The translations under genes were made by a program, and so were the position numbers. 64,000 bases of DNA, from positions 1-64,000 of the forward strand of contig JAVYIG010006545.1 in NCBI GenBank assembly GCA_035222895.1, in the 5' to 3' direction. The notes under the pieces are model-generated. The model ran no database searches. It was not told the DNA's origin and worked only from the letters and a program-made list of their open reading frames with translations. This stretch comes from Strongylocentrotus droebachiensis. Taxonomy: Eukaryota > Echinodermata > Echinoidea > Camarodonta > Strongylocentrotidae. This document shows, piece after piece, positions 56,780-64,000 of the stretch. How positions within the stretch are numbered: position 1 is the stretch's first letter; each line of letters opens with the position of its first letter.

Positions 56780-57738
56780 TTGTATGATACAATGTTCAGA
56801 CTATAACAGGACCCTGATTCTTTATTGAGTTTTTGTTCGAAACAACGCTAAAAAAACGCTTCCGATATGACATTTTGTTAAAAACTGTACAATGTTTCTT
56901 TAATGATGTTCAGACTGGGGGAAAGGTAATACCTATCAAATATCTAAACGATTCTCGGATAATTATACAGTGGTTTCTTGTAGCCTGAACACGTAGCTAG
57001 AATACTGGAAAGGAAAGAGAACGATCAACACTACTTCAAAGAAATGGCCAAGGGAACAAAATGCACATCTATCAAAAAACCAATCTACATGTTCATGATA
57101 CTGAGTTAATGTAGATAATCTAGGGACTTGTGAAAGTGTAACTTGTAAAGTATAGTACAAGCAATACATTCAAAGTGCAAATTTAGCAAGGTAAAAAAAA
57201 AGGCTTTCACCTTTAGCATATATGTTATTATTACTTCTGTGCCTGGTGCATTAATTGTTAACTTGTCAAGCCTTATTGGCTTTTAGGGATGCACAATTTT
57301 CAATTTGTACTATGGTTTATACTTACAAGTACATTATTTTCTTTGTATTTTGAATGCTAATACGTCAATTAATATGCAATTTTGAATTTTGATACTGCTA
57401 TTTGTTATGATATTCCATATTTTTATCTTTGTATATATAGTCAGGATGATGGAAACAAATGTCAATTCAATTCAATTCAATAATGTCCAAAACTGAAACT
57501 ACAGTACTTTAGACAGTGCACACTTGTAATAGTATGCAAAATAATTACAATTTTGTTTATCCAGCCTTTAAAGCCTCATTAGCATTATCCATAATACTCA
57601 GTATAATGAAAGCCAGAAAGGCATTTAAACACAATGTAAACTCACATGAGTTAAAACCTAGAGCTCTGTTCTATTTTGCAATAGTTTGGATGGTAATAAT
57701 CATCACACCCGCTGTTGAATGTATATTCATCATCTGCT

Positions 57739-57817
57739 GGGAGCCAGAAGGGCGTTATCTAACTACATGTATGTGTAATACAGTAGTATTACATGGGTTA
57801 GTGCCCCTCTGGCTTTC
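57739..57817. repeat. Short hairpin, GCCAGAAGGGC family
   Basis: GAGCCAGAAGGGCGTTATCT pairs with GGTTAGTGCCCCTCTGGCTTT, and ACATGT near the loop also pairs. It is one of the clearest members of the family. Confidence 0.65.
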
Positions 57818-59849
57818 AAAAGACAATACACTGTATATTGCATACATGTGAATGTTGACTTCAAACCCTTCTACCCGGCTCTAAGCTGACATTACCGTAT
57901 ATGAATTTGTTTGTATCTCAACTCTATTTCCAAATCTAAATTCAGTGGCATCCCCTCACCAGGACGATGATAATCGGTCGCCTCACAACAATCAATACCC
58001 AATCATGCTGCATAAATTGACGGGCTTTGCACCAAGATGTGTCCAACTCTAGGAAAGAGGCGCACAGGAATATATTGCCCACAAATTGGAGAAAAGGGCA
58101 ACCAAGTCAGCTCTGATATGTACCTGCCTAGCTCTCTTCTATATGGTGGGTATAATGTTCACAAGGAATGCTGATCTTTTCACCGAGGCCTGCATGTACA
58201 CTCTACATGTACTTTTTTTTTTTTTTTCACCTCTTTTTTTATTCACATCGATCTGCCTTATCACAGCCACTGCCATCGCTGCTTTTGTTGTTGTTACAGC
58301 GTTTTATCGTTACTGTTTTATTATTGTTATAATCATCATCATCATCATTACATTTTAGATTACTGTAATTGTTGTTGACGCCATCGCTGTCATCATCATC
58401 ATCACCATCATCATTATTTCTTTTATCCTTTCAATATAAAGAAAATTGAGGGGAAAAGTAGGGCAAAAATGATGCTGAGTCAAGCCCATCTGCCTGAGTT
58501 TACAAAGAGGGTATCATGGTATATATGACAACAAAAGCTATCTCATTTAGATAGGTACTCACATTCCATTCATCAACCCCATCCCACAATGGCCTTCTCC
58601 TTTTCATAACTTTCAATTATCATCACATATCTACAGTTTAAATGACAGTGGATAGCAATTATCATCACATATCTACAGTTTAAATGACAGTGGATAGCAA
58701 TTTTACTGATCATATTTTTCACTTTGAGCCGGCACAGATGGTAATCAAGACCTTCAGCCAAGGTTTTGATATACTGATCTCAAAGCCAGTGTATAATACA
58801 TAGTAATTTCCAAGGTTGCTATTCTAAGCCAGTTAAAATGGGTTTTCAAAGCCAATTATATTGCACTTCGATAAGTTAATTCTCAAAGCCAATTCTATAT
58901 AAGCCAGTTTTCAAGGAAGGCAAGGGGAAATAATATTCAGTACCTTATTAAAGAAACTACTTACTTTTTTGGCATCACTGTGAGATCAGTTGACATGTTG
59001 ATAATTATGGCTTAACTAGTTTTAAGTTTTAAGTCAGTTGTCAAAACTACGAGGAAAATTAAATCAACTCTAAGGTACTATTCAATAGTATTGGCAAGAG
59101 TGTGAGAGTAGTTGAAATGTTGAAAGTAATGAAAGTTTAAAGAACAAGTATTATCATCAAGTTAAAAGAGGGGGTAGTTAATGCTCGTTTTCAAATTAAT
59201 TCATTGACTTATATTTATTTCAAATTGTGAATATTAAAAACAGAATCATTTATGGTTTGTATAAGTGTTCTCACTGATGAAATTTGATACATTCATTGAT
59301 TTTTTTTCTTGTTCTTATTTCTTCGCTTTTGAAGCATGCAACAGCAAGAAGACAAAGAGCCACAAAACTAGAAAACGTACATACATGTACATGTGTGCCT
59401 CTCACAAAGAAACATTATGCGTATACCCCCCGGGAGACGTACAGTATAAATTTCAATCAGTATAGACTGTGCGCATAGCCTAGTTTTACCAGGCAGCACC
59501 ACAGAGCCTTTGAATTTGAAAAAAGATTGATTATTCCTCAAGGAAGACCCTACTCTGCTCGTAGATAAATAGTTTTCATGGATTAGGCCTATCATAATGC
59601 ACAGCACTTTCGTGAGGTTCGTCACCTCAAATGTATGGATGAAAATGCATGAGTACTCACATACTTTTAGATCTTAACATAAAAATGTCTGATTGAAGTA
59701 AGAAAATTATTTAAGTGTTCCCTTCTGGCTCCAAACAGATATGTTTCAGGAGATTTTTGCAATTTTGCATATTTTTGTGCTGAAAGGGGGATGGAAACAT
59801 TTGAATTTCAGTAGTATTTGAATGTAAATACATGCCTTTCATACCTTGG
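57818..59849. other. Non-coding stretch with simple repeats
   Basis: A T run at 58212-58227, ATC-rich simple repeat at about 58330-58420, a perfect 42-bp tandem duplication at 58615-58656/58657-58698 and several CAAAGCCA phrases near 58780-58900. A half hairpin (CCCTTCTGGCTCCAAACAG) lies near 59719. No gene was recognised. Confidence 0.5.
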
Positions 59850-60660
59850 CCATGTAGAAAGGAGAAGGGGAAGGTGAGAGAGGAGAAGGGGAAGGTGAGA
59901 GAGGAGATGGGATACAAAATGAAGGAGAAGGAAGGGGTTAGAGAAGAAAGGGGGAAGGGCACAGTATCGAAAAGGAAAGAAGAGGGGTAATAGAGTATGG
60001 AAAACAAAAGAAAAAATGGAAAAGGATGGAGAATTGGGAGGAGGAGGAGAGATGTAGGAGGGTTGAGGGAGGGGAGACATGGAAGAAGGACGTTGGAGGA
60101 TGGGGAGGAGGGAGACTAGAGAAGGGAGGAGCGTGGAGGAGGTGGGGGGGCAGGGGATATATTGCAGAATGGACAAGGAAAGAAATACCTGCATAACGGG
60201 AATGGAGGATTGGAGAGGGGAACATAAAAGGGTTGAGGGAGGAGAGGGGAACATAAAAGGGTTGAGGGAGGAGAGGTGAGAGAGGAGGTAGGAGGAAGAT
60301 GGAGAAAAGCAGGCGGAAGGAAGATGGAGAGAAGCAGGCGGGAGAAAGAATGAAGGTGAAAGAATGGGGAAACCCAATGAGACAAAAAGATAGGTGGTGG
60401 GAAGGTAGAGAGAGAGGAGGAGGAGGGAAGGGAGAAGAGGGAGAGGAGAGGGATGATTTGAGGGAGGGGGGGGGGATTGAGGGAGGAGAATGAGAAAGAA
60501 CAAATTTGAGCAGAGATAGGAAGGATGAGAGAAGAGAAATACTGGAGGGGAGCAAGGAAAGGAGATTTAGAGAGGCAGGTGGGAGGGATAGATAGAGAGG
60601 AAAGATTGCAGAAGAAAATGGAGTGACGAGAGAAAGAGAAAGGTTAGCAGATGGGGTATA
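59850..60660. repeat. Long purine-rich tract (about 800 bp)
   Basis: The plus strand is almost entirely A/G with local repeats such as GAGAAGGGGAAGGTGAGAGA (twice near 59870) and GGGAACATAAAAGGGTTGAG (twice near 60220). Minus-strand frames of 231 and 259 codons are low-complexity Ser/Pro/Leu translations and are not called as genes. Confidence 0.85.
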
Positions 60661-61589
60661 TTTAATGACATTTAAGGAGAGGATGGGAGTACAACACAAA
60701 ACCACAGTAAAGAACATATTTCATTTAAAGTGCACCAATCGCCTAAAAAGGTAATCGTGTACTGTAGAATGTATAGAAATCAGCCTCAAAAAATTCATCT
60801 GGCTTTCTATAGGATTACGGATTGAGAGAATGAAGAAACTAAAGAAAAACGTAAACCAACACACAGATATTATGACATGGAACTGCTAATAAATTAAAGC
60901 ATATTCGTTGATGATTTTTTCACTTCAAAATCAAAGGAAAAGAGTACAGATATAGACCTACATACCCGGTATAGCATTTAAACAAAACCTCTGATAAAAG
61001 GTAAAGGCCTATCCATATGACAAGGATATCATACGTTATAAACAATACCCAAGTACATGTTGCAGCCCTCAACTCAATGTAACTTTGTAGGAAAGCCATT
61101 TTCATCTGTGCATCCAATATCGAGTTAATTTTCATCTCATTTTGTTCAATTGTGCAAACGACGTTACGACAACCAATTTCATCTTGCGAAAGAGCTCAAG
61201 CAAAGAAGACTGTTGACTTTTTCATCAAATCCATATTTATTCAGATACACACTTTGGTTCCACCCAATGCCTTCCTCCTTCATATAGGCCCAAAAGCAGT
61301 GTATTCTCAAACTATCAATCATACTTTTATTTCCACTGTTCAATATGACAGCATATTTATTGCTCATTACTTTAATACAGCAGTTTGCGATGAAGAAAGA
61401 TAAGCTTCCTGGCAAACATTACTACTGTGTAAATGGAAATATTATATTTACTTTGTGGGCGTATTGATCAGCAGTTTTACACAAATTCAGAAAGCGCTGC
61501 AGTGGGTTTTATCAAAGAGAATACTGATATAAGATCTTTTATTATGTTATTATTTTATGTAAGTTTCTGGGCTTGTTAATTGTTAAGTG
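60661..61589. other. AT-rich non-coding stretch
   Basis: No gene was recognised. A minus frame at 61179-61415 was examined as a possible stem exon of the sialyltransferase and not accepted. Confidence 0.4.
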
Positions 61590-61696
61590 CAATTCGTCCT
61601 TGTTTTCACGAAGTGACGGTAGTGAGGAAAATCGTAATGCAAAGTGAATGCAATTTTTTTTCACTACCGTCACTTCGTGAAAACAGCGACGAATTG
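61590..61696. repeat. Near-perfect hairpin, 36-bp arms
   Basis: The arms 61590-61625 and 61661-61696 are inverted copies with two mismatches, including TTTTCACGAAGTGACGGTAG. The 35-base loop contains an 8-T run. It is probably a small fold-back element. Confidence 0.8.
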
Positions 61697-61928
61697 TAAT
61701 AAAACTTTTGAATGAATTATGACTTACATGTACTGGTACATGTATATAATAATTGATTTTTTTTATTTTTGTTATATTTTTTTTACAGATACCATATGCC
61801 TATATCATTGGCCTTATGACTCTTCTTTAAATTTACATGATTTAAAAAAAAATAATACTCTAGTGAGTGAGAACACAGCCATCGAACAAGTATTTACTGG
61901 AATTTGAGCTTTTTTGTAAGCTACATTT

Positions 61929-62431
61929 CTTGGAAACCACACAAGTCTTTAAACCCGTATCTTTGATCTACATTACCACAAATTACCACTCAACCAGGAT
62001 GTGTTGGAAAGGCGGATATAATTTCCTCATAATACTTCATGAAGATTTTTTTTGTTTTTTTTTGTTACACACATGGATTTATGGTACTATACATTTGAGA
62101 GTGGCAATAGTAATTATACAAAATGTCTATCTTTAAAAGCTTGGATAAATAAATTAGACAATTTTGAATACTTCAATCTTGGAAACCACACAAGTCTTTA
62201 AACCCATATATTTGATCTACATTTAATACACAAATGAAGACTCAACCAGGATGTGTATGAAAGGTGAATCTGATTTCCTCATACCGGTAATACTTCCTGA
62301 AGATTTTTGTTTTTGTTTACACACTGACACATGGAGTTATGGTACTACATTTGAGAGTGGCAATAGTAATTGTGCAAAAAAAGTCTATCTTTAAAAGCTT
62401 GGAAAAAATGAATTAGAAAATTTTGAATACC
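61929..62431 (+). repeat. Tandem duplication, about 250 bp per unit
   Basis: Unit 1 (61929-62177) and unit 2 (62178-62431) abut and share CTTGGAAACCACACAAGTCT, ACTCAACCAGGATGTGT, TTTGAGAGTGGCAATAGTAA and CTATCTTTAAAAGCTTGG. Differences are substitutions and short indels, so the duplication is not new. Confidence 0.85.
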
Positions 62432-62636
62432 TTTGTCATTTTGATTTTTTTTTTTGTCTCCTACATGTACCTCATCTGGTAATCCACATTTAAAAAAGTA
62501 ATGATGTTGATACACCTACAAATGTAATATATTCATGTTGTTGGAAAATATAAATTTTCCTTGGTAACATATTTCACACAGAATCATTTTAAAATGTTGT
62601 ATACACATACAACTGTACAGGTAAATGCATGTTATT

Positions 62637-62716
62637 CATCTGATCAGATCCTAAAGGGCGTTATCTCCTTGTTAAAGTACATGTATAAGAGTTAATGACC
62701 TTTCAGCTTCAAGCAA
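62637..62716. repeat. Short hairpin, GCCAGAAGGGC family (diverged)
   Basis: AGATCCTAAAGGGCGTTATC pairs with GAGTTAATGACCTTTCAGCTT around a loop with GTACATGTAT. It is more worn than the copies at 39880 and 57739. Confidence 0.5.
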
Positions 62717-62891
62717 ACCATACCAGTATGGCCAAACTGAGCTTTTGTCAAGACTACTTTAAAACGATAATACAATGAAGATACAGGTATTTATTGTTTG
62801 AAATATCCACAGCCAAATTTATGTAGCCTTATACATGATTTTAGACTGGATTCTTCAGCAAACATATCATACTAGGTAGTAGCTTTTCTTG

Positions 62892-63678
62892 ACTGACTGA
62901 CATCTTTTTCTTCTTTGGTAATAACATACATAAAATGAGCTGTAAAGGGTACATGAGTATTATTTTGTCTACATCAATAACTCATTTCTTGTAATGGCCA
63001 AAATTAAAGGTAAAACAAAGTTTTGGTATGGGGTCATGAATTTGGTTCAAATCAACATAGTGGAAGCATATGCGATCCTACAATATTCAGTGATCGTTGT
63101 CGCGGTTGAATTCGAGTCTAAAGCTATGAAATTGTAAATAATAAACTTTTTATATTGTATAGCTCCCTCTCGAGGTCAAGATATTACACACACACACACA
63201 CTATAAAATAATATTTCTTGAGTAAACTTGTCATGGTCACAGCTACCATTGTACAACCTTATAGGCGCTATTTGAAATTTATCAAAATTTAACGGGAGCA
63301 CCAGTTATTTTTCTCGAAAACAGAAGTGTTTTAGGGGCTAATTTTTGTAGTGCTTATAATACATCCACAGGGGCATCCAAATATATCAAAATTGTAAATA
63401 TTCACTATCCACCCAATTTTCAAAATTTCCCAAAACTTTGTATTACCTTTAAAATGATTGAATCTTTGTGCAGCACAAAACGTACACCATTAGGTACAAG
63501 GGTCTAAAAATCTATTTACTAAAACGATTGCAATCCCTAACTAACAAATACCGGTAGACATTTTCAAGCCCTTTCGTTTCTAGGGAAGTTCTAAATCAGG
63601 ACTATCTTCCAAATGCCAGAGGAATTTAACCTTTTCATTTTTTTAGCCTGCAAATGGGACATACATGTAGTACCTTTA
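62892..63678 (+). mobile_element. Truncated second copy of the 38156-38691 element
   Basis: Homology starts at GACTGACTG and continues with AACATACATAAAATGAGCTG, TAAAGGGTACATGAG and CTACATCAATAA, then resumes after an insertion with TGATTGAATCTTTG and ends GTACCTTTAAA. The left terminal repeat is missing. It is interrupted by a TTAA-flanked insertion at 63008-63448. Confidence 0.7.
63008..63448. mobile_element. TTAA-flanked non-autonomous element, 441 bp
   Basis: It is flanked by TTAA on both sides (63004-63007 and 63449-63452). Its ends are AGGTAAAACAAAGTTTTGG and, inverted, AGGTAATACAAAGTTTTGG: 18 of 19 match. The related copy at 38437 has a single TTAA at the same place, an unfilled site. 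TTAA duplication is the habit of piggyBac-type transposases; the terminal bases are not the usual CCC, so the superfamily is open. Confidence 0.8.
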
Positions 63679-63791
63679 AAGTACATGAATTAACATACTC
63701 CTGATTTTAAAGACACAAAATGTACCTTGTCCTGAATTTGTTTCCTGTTTTCTGACTGCATGCTACAGAGCACTTGATTGATATCCTCTAG

Positions 63792-63961
63792 TATTTATTA
63801 ATACCTATTGCAGGCAAGTAAATGATATGTCACGTTGTGATTTTATAGAGCATAGCGTACCATTCTGAACATTTGTCATTATTTATCAATACCTATTCAT
63901 GCAAGTGAATAATATGTCATGTTGTGATTTTATAGAGCATAACATTCAGAACATTTGTCAT
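63792..63961 (+). repeat. Tandem duplication, 88 and 82 bp
   Basis: TATTTATTAATACCTATT begins the first unit and TATTTATCAATACCTATT the second. Both contain GTTGTGATTTTATAGAGCAT and end GAACATTTGTCAT. A few indels separate them. Confidence 0.8.
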
Positions 63962-64000
63962 TGGGATTCATTTGATCGCATGATTGGTTTAACTCAAAGG

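Noticed and set aside
59808-60717. Minus-strand frames of 231 and 259 codons
   Set aside because: Low-complexity translations of a purine-rich tract, open in more than one frame at once.
61179-61415. Upstream stem exon of the sialyltransferase (minus strand)
   Set aside because: It has an IGW phrase vaguely like the PFGW of ST6GalNAc stems, but no good phase-1 donor and no other similarity.

Overview
The window is animal nuclear DNA. It has no operons; its one cellular gene has small exons with GT-AG introns; and AT-rich non-coding DNA is crowded with short inverted-repeat elements, tRNA-derived SINEs, microsatellites and an LTR retrotransposon. The repeat style and the gene content fit a marine deuterostome invertebrate, most likely an echinoderm. 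That is an inference, because no species-diagnostic gene is present.

Layout. Positions 1-2469 hold transposon remnants, including a 349-bp fold-back element. Positions 2470-18437 are one uninterrupted satellite of about 409 units of 39 bp with nested higher-order repeats (1757, 2382 and 6012 bp). Positions 18438-25996 are AT-rich with a few small inverted-repeat elements. Positions 25997-39811 carry the last five coding exons, on the minus strand, of a sialyltransferase of the ST6GalNAc I/II type. Its introns are filled with MITE-like elements, a split 24-bp minisatellite and purine tracts. Positions 39812-45916 hold more small elements, a SINE, a long purine tract, a CpG-rich promoter-like patch, a LINE tail and an Asp/Gly-coding GAT repeat. 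Positions 45922-51410 are a complete Ty3/gypsy retrotransposon. The remainder to 64000 contains SINE fragments, minisatellites, hairpins and a TTAA-flanked element inserted into another repeat.

Only two protein genes are well supported. The sialyltransferase exons join in phase and encode about 233 residues with sialylmotifs L, S, III and VS; the N-terminal anchor and stem were not found. The retrotransposon has two identical 160-bp LTRs, a perfect 5-bp target duplication, a tRNA primer site, a polypurine tract and one open 1399-residue Gag-Pol frame, so it inserted recently and may be competent. Its protease carries Asp-Cys-Gly where Asp-Thr/Ser-Gly is usual.

The points most worth a second look are the 16-kb satellite with a poly(A)-signal hexamer in nearly every unit on the strand facing the gene, a family of about eight 60-80 bp hairpins scattered through the window, a Cys in place of the conserved Asn in sialylmotif L, and the nested TTAA insertion that has an unfilled relative 25 kb away.
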